This document shows, piece by piece, positions 57,523-64,000 of a DNA stretch of 64,000 nucleotides (position 1 is its first letter; the number at the start of each line of letters is the position of its first letter). The notes under the pieces are model-generated. The model was given only the letters and a program-made list of their open reading frames with translations. It did not search any database and was not told the origin of the DNA. Source of the DNA: Kingella potus. Lineage in GTDB: Bacteria > Pseudomonadota > Gammaproteobacteria > Burkholderiales > Neisseriaceae. The translations under genes were made by a program, and so were the position numbers. The DNA is taken from the NCBI RefSeq assembly GCF_900451175.1, contig NZ_UGJJ01000002.1:310001-374000 (forward strand), written 5' to 3'.

Positions 57523-58332
57523 TTATCCGCGCCTGTCTTTGAGCCGTTTGCCCACCGTGTTGAAGAAGCCGCGCAGCAGGTCGATGTCTTCGGTTTCGGG
57601 CGCGGCGCGGGAAAACAGGTTGTGCAGGCGGCGGACGATGCGTTCTCCGTTGCGGCGGCGGAAGAAGCCGATTTCGTCCATCAGCTCCGCCATGTGGGCG
57701 GTCATGCCGTCGATTTGGCTGTGGGTGGCGGGGTGTTTCGGCGGGATAAGGTGGGAGAGGTCGGCTTCGGTCTGGCTGTATATTTCGTAGCAGGCAACCT
57801 GCACGGCTTGGGCGAGGTTGAGCGAGGAGTAGGCTGGATTGCCGGCGATGGTCAGCAGGCGGTTGCAGCTTTGCACTTCTTCTATGCTCAGGCCGAAGGT
57901 TTCGTTGCCGAAGACAAGGGCGGCCTGCCTGCCTGCGCGGGCGGTGTGCAGGATTTCGGGGGTAAGCTGGCGCGGGGTTTGCAGGGCGGCGGTCAGTTCG
58001 CGTTTGCGGCCGGTGAGGGCGCAGCTGATGACGGTGTCGGCCAGGGCTTCGCCGAGTGTGGCGGTGATGCGGGCGCAGCGGAGCACGTCGGCGGCACCGG
58101 AGGCAAGGATGTAGCTTTCTTCGGGCAGGCGGAAGGATTGCGGATTTTGCGGGTCGAAGACGGGCGGCTCGGGGGTCATCGGGGTGGCCATCAGATTCGG
58201 GGCGACAAGGACGAGGCGGGTCAGCCCCATGGTTTTCATGGCGCGGGCGGCGGAACCGATGTTGGCGGGATGGCTGCTGCGGGTAAGGATGATGCTGATA
58301 TTGTTGAGATAGTCGGGAGCGGTGGGTGTCAT
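57523..58332 (-). CDS. trmJ: tRNA (cytidine/uridine-2'-O-)-methyltransferase TrmJ
   Basis: The 269-residue SPOUT enzyme methylates ribose at position 32 of tRNAs. Family blocks: IILTRSSHPANIGSAARAMKTMGLTRLVLVAPN, AALVFGNETFGLSIEEVQSCNRLLTIAGNPAYSSLNLAQAVQVACYEI (the knotted SAM site). The C-terminal extension with RRRNGERIVRRLHNLFSRA fits TrmJ rather than TrmL. Length is normal. Confidence 0.93.
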   Translation of the reverse strand: MTPTAPDYLNNISIILTRSSHPANIGSAARAMKTMGLTRLVLVAPNLMATPMTPEPPVFDPQNPQSFRLPEESYILASGAADVLRCARITATLGEALADTVISCALTGRKRELTAALQTPRQLTPEILHTARAGRQAALVFGNETFGLSIEEVQSCNRLLTIAGNPAYSSLNLAQAVQVACYEIYSQTEADLSHLIPPKHPATHSQIDGMTAHMAELMDEIGFFRRRNGERIVRRLHNLFSRAAPETEDIDLLRGFFNTVGKRLKDRRG

Positions 58333-58438
58333 GTTTGCGGTTTTCTTTCCGGATGTTTTTCAGACGGCCTGCTGCGGTTTGAGGCCGTCTGAAAACGGAT
58401 TGTGGGGCGGATTCGGAGCGTGTCGGCTATAAACCGTG

Positions 58439-59587
58439 TTACGGCTGCAAACGCAGTTTCTCCGCCCATTCGGCTTCGGCCAGCAGGGCGGTTTCGCCTT
58501 CGGGGCTGCGGCGGAGGATGCCCCGTCCGTCGGAGTAGACGATGCCGCCGCCGTCTTCGACGGCATAGGCCATCACGCTGTGCAGCAGGACGGTGTGGCT
58601 GCCGTCCGTGCCGACGCGGACGAGTTCCCAATCGGCGGGGATGGCGGCGGGGCGGCGGTCTTCGGGGTCGGCTTTTTTGTTTTGCCGCACTTTGATTAGG
58701 TTGCCTTCGATAAAGCGTTCTTCTTCGCTCTGCTGTTTGGCTTTGGCGGGGTTTGCACCGGATGTTTTGAGCGGTTCGCCGCCGTAGCGTCGGGTGAAAA
58801 AGTCGAGCCAGCCGAAGAGGGCTTTGGAGATTTTGACCGGAGCGAGTGCGAGGTCGCGCAGGCCGCTGCCGCCCTGACGGCCGGATCGGTAGGGGCGGCG
58901 GATGCAGTAGAGGCCGCCCTTTCCGTCGGGGCGGGGCTGGAAGTAGTCGTGTTTGTCGTCGGCAAGGACGGTGTCGAGCGTGCCGTCGGCGAGGTGGAGG
59001 CGGTTGACGGCGCGCGGGCTGAAAACAAGGCCGTGTTCGGTACGGGCAAGGCCGCAGGAGTCGTAGTAGAGGATGTCGCCGTTTGCGGGGTCGAAGGCGG
59101 GGTTGCTGTCGCGGCATTCGCCTTCGGTTACGAAGCGGAAGCGGTTGGCATCCAGCGGCATGACGGCGATGTTGCGCTCGCCCCAGCCGCTGCCGGAGAG
59201 CGACAGGGCCAGGCGTTTGCCCTGCGCGTCGCAGGCCATGTCGTGTATCGTGCAGTCGGCATGGCGCAGCAATAATCCTTCGGCTTCGTCGGGAGAAGCG
59301 GGGTTTTTGCTCTGCACCGCGCCGCCCTGCTGCAACACCGCGCCGTAAATCAGGCGGCCGTCGGGGGAGAACGCCGCATCGGCGGGGCGGATGTCGGAAA
59401 GGTCGAGTTCTTCCTGATACACGCCCATAAAGCCTGCGCCCGTTCCCTGTGTTTTCCATTCTTTTTTGCGGTGGATTTGTTTGAGGTTTTCGGCATACTG
59501 TTCCACCGCCGCGCAGGAAACGGGTTTGCTTGCGCCGTCTGAAAAACGGAACAGGCGGCTGTTCTGTATATAGAAGAGTGCGTTCAT
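58439..59587 (-). CDS. Beta-propeller-like (TolB/WD40-type) protein of unknown function
   Basis: The 382-residue product has repeated blocks resembling TolB-type blades: DAAFSPDGRLIYGA, MACDAQGKRLALSLSG, SNPAFDPANGDILYYDSCG, YFQPRPDGKGGLYCIRRP and EDGGGIVYSDGRGILRR. No signal peptide is seen, so it is probably cytoplasmic. FSDGASKP near the start comes from a DUS-like sequence. The start at 59587 is chosen because upstream residues are DUS-derived. Function unknown. Confidence 0.65.
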   Translation of the reverse strand: MNALFYIQNSRLFRFSDGASKPVSCAAVEQYAENLKQIHRKKEWKTQGTGAGFMGVYQEELDLSDIRPADAAFSPDGRLIYGAVLQQGGAVQSKNPASPDEAEGLLLRHADCTIHDMACDAQGKRLALSLSGSGWGERNIAVMPLDANRFRFVTEGECRDSNPAFDPANGDILYYDSCGLARTEHGLVFSPRAVNRLHLADGTLDTVLADDKHDYFQPRPDGKGGLYCIRRPYRSGRQGGSGLRDLALAPVKISKALFGWLDFFTRRYGGEPLKTSGANPAKAKQQSEEERFIEGNLIKVRQNKKADPEDRRPAAIPADWELVRVGTDGSHTVLLHSVMAYAVEDGGGIVYSDGRGILRRSPEGETALLAEAEWAEKLRLQP

Positions 59588-59627
59588 CTGATGGGTTTCC
59601 TGTCTGTCTGGTCTGCGGAAAACAGCG

Positions 59628-59633
59628 TATAAT
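59628..59633 (+). promoter_or_regulatory. -10 box upstream of suhB
   Basis: A perfect TATAAT about 110 bases before the suhB ATG, within the 5' region of the divergent propeller-protein gene. Confidence 0.4.
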
Positions 59634-59742
59634 CCGCGCCTTTTTCCGCTTTCGGAAAAGCGCGCATTTTCACACAAAACCGCCGCGCCCCGCAAAAGCC
59701 GCCCTTTCGCACCGCCATCCGCCCGCCATTCCAAGGAAACCC

Positions 59743-60537
59743 ATGAACCCCTTTCTCAATACCGCTTTCAAAGCCGCCCGCAAAGCCGGCGATATGATGA
59801 TCCGTGCCTCGAAAGACCTCGGCAGCGTCCGTTTCGACAGCAAAGCGTTTAACGACTTTGTGTCCGACATCGACAAAATGTCCGAAACCATCCTGACCGA
59901 CGCGCTGCTCGAAGCCTATCCCCAGCACAAAATTACTGCCGAAGAGGGCGGCAGCCGGGGCAATCCCCGCGCCGAATACGAATGGATTATCGACCCGCTC
60001 GACGGCACCACCAATTACCTGCACGGCCATCCGCAATATGCGGTTTCTATGGCTCTGCTGCACAAGGGCAAAATCCAGGAAGCCCTCGTCTACGCTCCCG
60101 AGCGCAACGATCTCTACATGGCTTCGCGCGGCAAGGGCGCGCTGCTCAACGACCGCCGCATCCGCGTTTCAAGCCGCACCGAGCTGAACCAGTGCCTGAT
60201 CGGCACCGGCTTTCCCGTTGTCGATCAAAGCATCACAGACAGCTATCTCGCCATTTTGAAAGACATCTTCGCCAAAACCGCCGGCGCAAGGCGCGAAGGC
60301 GCGGCTTCTTTGGATTTGTGTTCCCTGGCGGCCAGCCGTTTCGATGCGTTTTTCGAATTCAACCTGAAGCCGTGGGACATCGCGGCCGGCGCACTCATCG
60401 CCCAAGAGGCCGGCGCAATCGTTACCGACACCGAGGGCGAGCAGGGCTGGCTGGAAAGCGGCAATATCATCGCCGCCAATCCGAAAGTGCTGGCGCAGAT
60501 TTTGCCGATCATTGCCGCGCATACCAAGGCCGTCTGA
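59743..60537 (+). CDS. suhB: Inositol monophosphatase family protein SuhB
   Basis: The 264-residue product has the metal-binding motifs EEGG, WIIDPLDGTTNYLHGHP and KPWDIAAGALIAQEAGAIVTD of the lithium-sensitive phosphatase family. SuhB also binds the transcription antitermination complex in other proteobacteria, in addition to inositol phosphatase activity. CCAAGGAAA precedes the ATG. The last residues TKAV* use a DUS as stop codon. Confidence 0.93.
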   Translation: MNPFLNTAFKAARKAGDMMIRASKDLGSVRFDSKAFNDFVSDIDKMSETILTDALLEAYPQHKITAEEGGSRGNPRAEYEWIIDPLDGTTNYLHGHPQYAVSMALLHKGKIQEALVYAPERNDLYMASRGKGALLNDRRIRVSSRTELNQCLIGTGFPVVDQSITDSYLAILKDIFAKTAGARREGAASLDLCSLAASRFDAFFEFNLKPWDIAAGALIAQEAGAIVTDTEGEQGWLESGNIIAANPKVLAQILPIIAAHTKAV

Positions 60538-60565
60538 AAAAGCGGAATGCCGGCAAACAAATGGC

Positions 60566-60600
60566 AACAGGCCGTCTGAAAAGTTTTCAGACGGCCTGTT
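60566..60600 (+). terminator. DUS-pair terminator after suhB
   Basis: AACAGGCCGTCTGAAAA and its complement with almost no loop, followed by TTTG. Confidence 0.75.
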
Positions 60601-60738
60601 TGTATTGTGAAACCATGTGCGGACAGCCGCTGCAATGCAGCCTGAAAGCCGCCACGCCTGCGCGGGGATAAGTTTCCGCAAGTGCGGGCGGGGCGCGGCC
60701 AAAGCCGCCATACGGTTTTCAGACGGCTTTTTGCGTTG

Positions 60739-61224
60739 CTAGCCGCCTTTCAATCCGGCGAGGCATTGTTTGTCGCGCTGCTCGAATGCCTTTGCGCCGC
60801 CGAGGAGGGCAAGCTGCTCCTGCGGCGTGAGGGAGGAGAATTTGTCGAGCTGTTTCTGGCTGAGTTTGTCCAGCGGTTTTTCCCACATGCAGACGCAGTA
60901 GCCGGCCACGAGTGTGCCTTTGTCGTCTGTCAGCCCCATGTTTTGCAGATCCTGCTGCCACTTGGGGGCAAAGGGGACGTTTTTGATGCAGGATTCGACG
61001 ATGGCGGCTTTGGCTTTGGGCTTGCTCATGGCGCATTGCGACAAAAAGAAAGTGGCAGCGAAGAGGGAGGCGGTAATCCACAGCCAGATGCGGATGGTGC
61101 GGATTTTGCCTTTGGCTTTGCGCTCGGCCGCTTTGCGCGTTTCGCCGTTGTCCGTATCCGCATTCTGCCCGCCGTTTTCGGGCAGCGGGGCGTTTTCAGA
61201 CGGCCTGTTCTCCGGTTCAGTCAT
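60739..61224 (-). CDS. Membrane-anchored protein of unknown function, coupled to hom
   Basis: The 161-residue product has a polar N-terminal ~38 residues, one membrane helix (IWLWITASLFAATFFLSQC) and a periplasmic part with several Cys (ESCIKNVPF, AGYCVCMWEKPLDKLSQ, DKQCLAGLKGG), reminiscent of small Cys-containing exported proteins. The start overlaps the 3' end of hom by 8 bases, so translation is coupled. PSENAPLPE near the N terminus is DUS-derived. Confidence 0.65.
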   Translation of the reverse strand: MTEPENRPSENAPLPENGGQNADTDNGETRKAAERKAKGKIRTIRIWLWITASLFAATFFLSQCAMSKPKAKAAIVESCIKNVPFAPKWQQDLQNMGLTDDKGTLVAGYCVCMWEKPLDKLSQKQLDKFSSLTPQEQLALLGGAKAFEQRDKQCLAGLKGG

Positions 61225-62527
61225 GCAGGCTCTCCATGCGGATCATGACGACTTTTTCGCGCACGTTGTCGAGGGATTCGATAGCTTCGATGGCGGCTTT
61301 AATCTGTTTTTCCACGGTGCTGTGGGTGAGGATGACGATTTCGGCGGAGTGTCCGTCGCGCACGCCTTTTTGGATGAGGGCTTCGATGGACACGTTTTGC
61401 GCGGCGAGCAGGCTGGCGATTTGGCCGAGTACGCCGGGTTTGTCGTCGGCCTGGACGCGCAGGTAGTAGCTGCTGGTGATTTCGTCCATCGGCAGCATGG
61501 TTTGCGCCTGAACCTGGGCGGGCTGGAAGGCGAGATGGGGAACGCGGTGGCCGCTGTCGGCGGCAATGAGGCGGCTGGTGTCGATGATGTCGGCCACTAC
61601 CGCGCTGGCGGTGGGACGCGCGCCCGCGCCTGCGCCGTAGTAGAGGGTTTCGCCCACCATGTCGGCGTGGACGCGCACGGCGTTCATCACGCCGTTTACG
61701 TTGGCCAAAAGGCGGCTTTCCGGCAGCAGGGTGGGGTGGACGCGTAACTCGATGCCTTTCGCGCTGCGGCGCGTGATGCCTAAGAGTTTGATGCGGTAGC
61801 CGAGTTCTTCGGCGTAGCGGATGTCGCGGCTGTCGAGTTTGGAGATGCCTTCGAGATAGCAGGCGGAAAAGTTGACGGGCGTGCCGAAAGCCAGTGCGGA
61901 CATGATGGTGATTTTGTGGCCGGCATCGTGGCCTTCGATGTCGAAGGTGGGGTCGGCTTCGGCGTAGCCCAGCCGCTGTGCTTCCGCCAGCACGTCGGCA
62001 AACGTGCTGCCTTTTTCGCGCATTTCGCTGAGGATGAAATTGCTGGTGCCGTTGATGATGCCGGCGATGCTGCGGATTTTGTTGGCGGCCAGGCCTTCGC
62101 GCAGGGCTTTGATGATGGGGATGCCTCCGGCAACGGCGGCTTCAAACTGCACCATTACGTTGTGCTTTTCCGCCAGGGCGAAGAGTTCGCCGCCGTGTTC
62201 GGCGAGGAGCTTTTTGTTGGCGGTTACGATGTGTTTGCCGTGGCGCACGGCTTCAAACACCAGATCTTTGGCGATGCCGGTGCCGCCGTAGAGTTCGACG
62301 ACGATGTCGGTGTCGGGGTGGCGCACGAGGGCGAATGGGTCGGACGTAACCAGCGTTTGCGGCGGGCAGACGGCGCGGGCTTTGGCTTCGTCGCGCGTGG
62401 ACACCATAAAGATGTTTACCGCGCGGCCGAGGCGGCGGCCGATTTCCTCCGCATTGTCCCGCAATACTTCGACCGTGCCTTTGCCGACGGTACCCAAGCC
62501 CAAAATGCCGATATTCACTGCTTTCAT
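61217..62527 (-). CDS. hom: Homoserine dehydrogenase
   Basis: A 436-residue enzyme of threonine/methionine synthesis. NAD-binding GILGLGTVGKGTVEVL; VTANKKLLAEHG; the catalytic region GGIPIIKALREGLAANKIRSIAGIINGTSNFIL; EADPTFDIEGHDAGHKI; and a C-terminal ACT domain (YYLRVQADDKPGVLGQIASLLA) for allosteric control. Length and order are typical of monofunctional Hom. AAGGAGC lies before the ATG at 62527. Confidence 0.97.
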   Translation of the reverse strand: MKAVNIGILGLGTVGKGTVEVLRDNAEEIGRRLGRAVNIFMVSTRDEAKARAVCPPQTLVTSDPFALVRHPDTDIVVELYGGTGIAKDLVFEAVRHGKHIVTANKKLLAEHGGELFALAEKHNVMVQFEAAVAGGIPIIKALREGLAANKIRSIAGIINGTSNFILSEMREKGSTFADVLAEAQRLGYAEADPTFDIEGHDAGHKITIMSALAFGTPVNFSACYLEGISKLDSRDIRYAEELGYRIKLLGITRRSAKGIELRVHPTLLPESRLLANVNGVMNAVRVHADMVGETLYYGAGAGARPTASAVVADIIDTSRLIAADSGHRVPHLAFQPAQVQAQTMLPMDEITSSYYLRVQADDKPGVLGQIASLLAAQNVSIEALIQKGVRDGHSAEIVILTHSTVEKQIKAAIEAIESLDNVREKVVMIRMESLHD

Positions 62528-62619
62528 CGCTGCTCCTTGTTAAGCGTTTCCCGAATGGTTAAACTTGCTGCAAAAAATGCGCAATGCTACCCGAAAACCC
62601 TTTATCCAGAAAGCGGAAT

Positions 62620-63036
62620 ATGCAGTTTCAGGAACACAGCCCCACAGACGCAGAGGCGTGGTCTGCCGACGAAAAAGGCCGTCTGAAAAACGGCGGCGCA
62701 ACGTATGACACCCCTGTCTGCCTGATCGGCGGCAAAGTGCTGCCGGCATCCGAGGGCAGGCCGGAGGATTTGTCCGCAGAAACGTTTGCCAAGCTGTTTG
62801 CCGAACACGGCGTGCCGGAAATCGTCCTGGTCGGCACTGGGGCGAAACAGCGGTTTCTCCATCCGCGCCTCAACGCCGCGCTGGCCGCACACGGCGCGGG
62901 CATCGAATATATGTCCACCGCCGCTGCCTGCCGCACGCTGCTGATGCTGCAAAGCGAAGGCCGCAATGTGTGGGCATGGCTGTGGCCGTCTGAAAAGGCC
63001 GTTCCGCCTGCAAATCCGCTTTCAGACGGCCGCTAA
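62620..63036 (+). CDS. Mth938-like domain protein (DUF498)
   Basis: The 138-residue product has the Mth938 fold blocks VPEIVLVGTGAKQRFLHPRL, LAAHGAGIEYMSTAAACRTLLMLQSEGRNVWAWLWP. Relatives (NDUFAF3, AAMDC) assist complex I assembly or have unknown roles. The C-terminal tail PSEKAVPPANPLSDGR is encoded by an inverted DUS pair that also forms a terminator stem, and the segment KGRLKNG near residue 20 comes from a third DUS. The start at 62620 has weak ribosome support. Confidence 0.8.
   Translation: MQFQEHSPTDAEAWSADEKGRLKNGGATYDTPVCLIGGKVLPASEGRPEDLSAETFAKLFAEHGVPEIVLVGTGAKQRFLHPRLNAALAAHGAGIEYMSTAAACRTLLMLQSEGRNVWAWLWPSEKAVPPANPLSDGR
62984..63031 (+). terminator. DUS-pair hairpin inside the 3' end of the Mth938-like gene
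   Basis: Inverted DUS copies, one at about 62986-62998 and one at 63020-63031, span the last codons of the gene. The stem lies before the stop codon, so termination would compete with translation. Confidence 0.5.
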
Positions 63037-63083
63037 CCGTGCCATAATCCGCCGCCTTTGTTCCGCCTCCCCTCCAAACCGCC

Positions 63084-63992
63084 ATGATCACCGAATTCAA
63101 ACGCATCGGCATCGTTACCCGTCCGGAAACGCCGCAGATAGAAGATGGCCTGCACAGTCTTATCGCCTTCCTGCTGGCAGAAAGGCTGGAAGTCTTTATC
63201 GACCGCGAAAGCGTGGACGGCGGCGTAGTGCGCGAAGAAGACCTGAACCGCTGCCGCATTACCGACAAAGACAATATCGGCCGCGAATGCAGCCTGGTCG
63301 TCGTGCTCGGCGGCGACGGCACGTTTCTTTCCGCCGCCCGCAAAGTCGCTCCGTTCCGCATCCCGCTCATCGGTGTCAACCAAGGCCATCTCGGCTTCCT
63401 GACCCAAGTGCCGCGCGAGCGCATGATTGCGGAAATTGCCGGAATGCTTACCGGCAAACACTATGCCGAAGAGCGCATCCTGCTGGAAACCGACCTGATA
63501 CGCGGCGGGGAAAGCGTGCAAAAATCGCTGGCTCTGAATGACGTTGTGGTTTCGCGTGGCGGCGCGGGGCAGATGATAGAGTTTGAAACCTTTATTAATC
63601 AGGAATTTGTCTACACCCAGCGTTCGGACGGCCTGATTGTTTCCACCCCTACCGGTTCCACCGCCTACGCCCTTGCCGCCGGCGGCCCCATCTTGCAGGC
63701 CAGCCTGCGCGCTTTCACACTCGTCCCCATCTGCCCGCAATCCATGACCAACCGCCCGATTGCCGTGGCCGACACCTGCGAAATCGACATTCTTATCACC
63801 AAAGCGGGCGACGCGCGCGCCCATTTCGACGGGCAGTCCTACATCGACATCCAAAGCGGCGACATCCTGCGTATCCGCCGCTACCGCCACAACCTGCGCG
63901 TGCTGCACCCCGTGGATTACAGCTATTACAAAACCCTGCGCCAGAAACTGCATTGGGGTGAGCAGCTCGTACCCATTGCCCAGCACGGATAA
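63084..63992 (+). CDS. nadK: NAD kinase
   Basis: The 302-residue enzyme makes NADP from NAD and ATP. Landmarks: VVVLGGDGTFLSAAR (GGDG motif), GVNQGHLGFLTQV, NDVVVSRG, SDGLIVSTPTGSTAYALAAGGPI and ARAHFDGQ near the C terminus. Length is typical and the stop at 63990-63992 is inside the window. CATAAT at about 63041 may be part of its promoter. Confidence 0.97.
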   Translation: MITEFKRIGIVTRPETPQIEDGLHSLIAFLLAERLEVFIDRESVDGGVVREEDLNRCRITDKDNIGRECSLVVVLGGDGTFLSAARKVAPFRIPLIGVNQGHLGFLTQVPRERMIAEIAGMLTGKHYAEERILLETDLIRGGESVQKSLALNDVVVSRGGAGQMIEFETFINQEFVYTQRSDGLIVSTPTGSTAYALAAGGPILQASLRAFTLVPICPQSMTNRPIAVADTCEIDILITKAGDARAHFDGQSYIDIQSGDILRIRRYRHNLRVLHPVDYSYYKTLRQKLHWGEQLVPIAQHG

Positions 63993-64000
63993 ACGCACCC

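Overview
The window comes from a Neisseria species or a very close relative, probably a GC-rich commensal. The main reason is the 12-base DNA uptake sequence AGGCCGTCTGAA (the AG- dialect of the neisserial DUS), which occurs dozens of times, often as inverted pairs that form transcription terminators. The gene content agrees: RecQ with three HRDC domains, a FetB-like siderophore-binding lipoprotein, a Slam-type outer membrane translocon and a type IV pilus retraction ATPase. The species cannot be fixed from sequence reading alone.

Layout. 0-10.8 kb: partial pilU, a SirB2-like protein, an MnmM-like methyltransferase, era, a lipoprotein amino-acid binding protein, a histidine-rich MliC-type lipoprotein, a butanediol-dehydrogenase-like enzyme, recQ, two small exported proteins, the RNase P RNA gene rnpB and gpmA. 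10.8-17.6 kb: a repeat-rich gap with a duplicated folK 3' end, folK, two paralogous DUF3298-like exported proteins, acpS, and a DoxX/DUF2269/DCC/membrane/epimerase gene cluster. It is preceded by two copies of a palindromic operator-like site. 18.5-21.7 kb: fetB-like binding protein plus two permeases, without an ATPase or receptor gene. 21.9-28.6 kb: trpD, DUF817, LemA, an NCS2 purine permease and glnA.

29.4-37.1 kb is the most striking region. On the minus strand it holds, in transcription order, a large TonB-dependent receptor, an exported non-lipidated protein with a hemophilin/TbpB-type C-terminal barrel domain, an IS200-like RAYT transposase embedded in dense palindromic repeats, and a Slam translocon. 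I read it as a hemophilin-type (Slam-secreted hemophore plus receptor) heme acquisition locus in which a RAYT and its REPIN-like repeats lie between hemophore and secretion gene. The same palindrome occurs in roughly fifty half-sites across the window, mostly as inverted doublets, with compensatory stem changes. A second palindromic doublet family shares several of the gaps.

37.8-47.9 kb: mltG, a small membrane protein, a group encoding DUF350, SPFH/SHOCT, DUF4178 and S-adenosylmethionine decarboxylase (resembling polyamine-linked envelope stress clusters), then alr, dapE, a lipase-like hydrolase and a small membrane protein. 48.5-64 kb: lctP, an ATP-grasp ligase, a YeiH-type transporter, ychF, a PfkB-family kinase, tyrS, an IS481-like insertion sequence, trmJ, a beta-propeller-like protein, suhB, a small membrane-anchored protein overlapping hom, a Mth938-domain protein and nadK. 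No tRNA, rRNA or CRISPR array was recognised.
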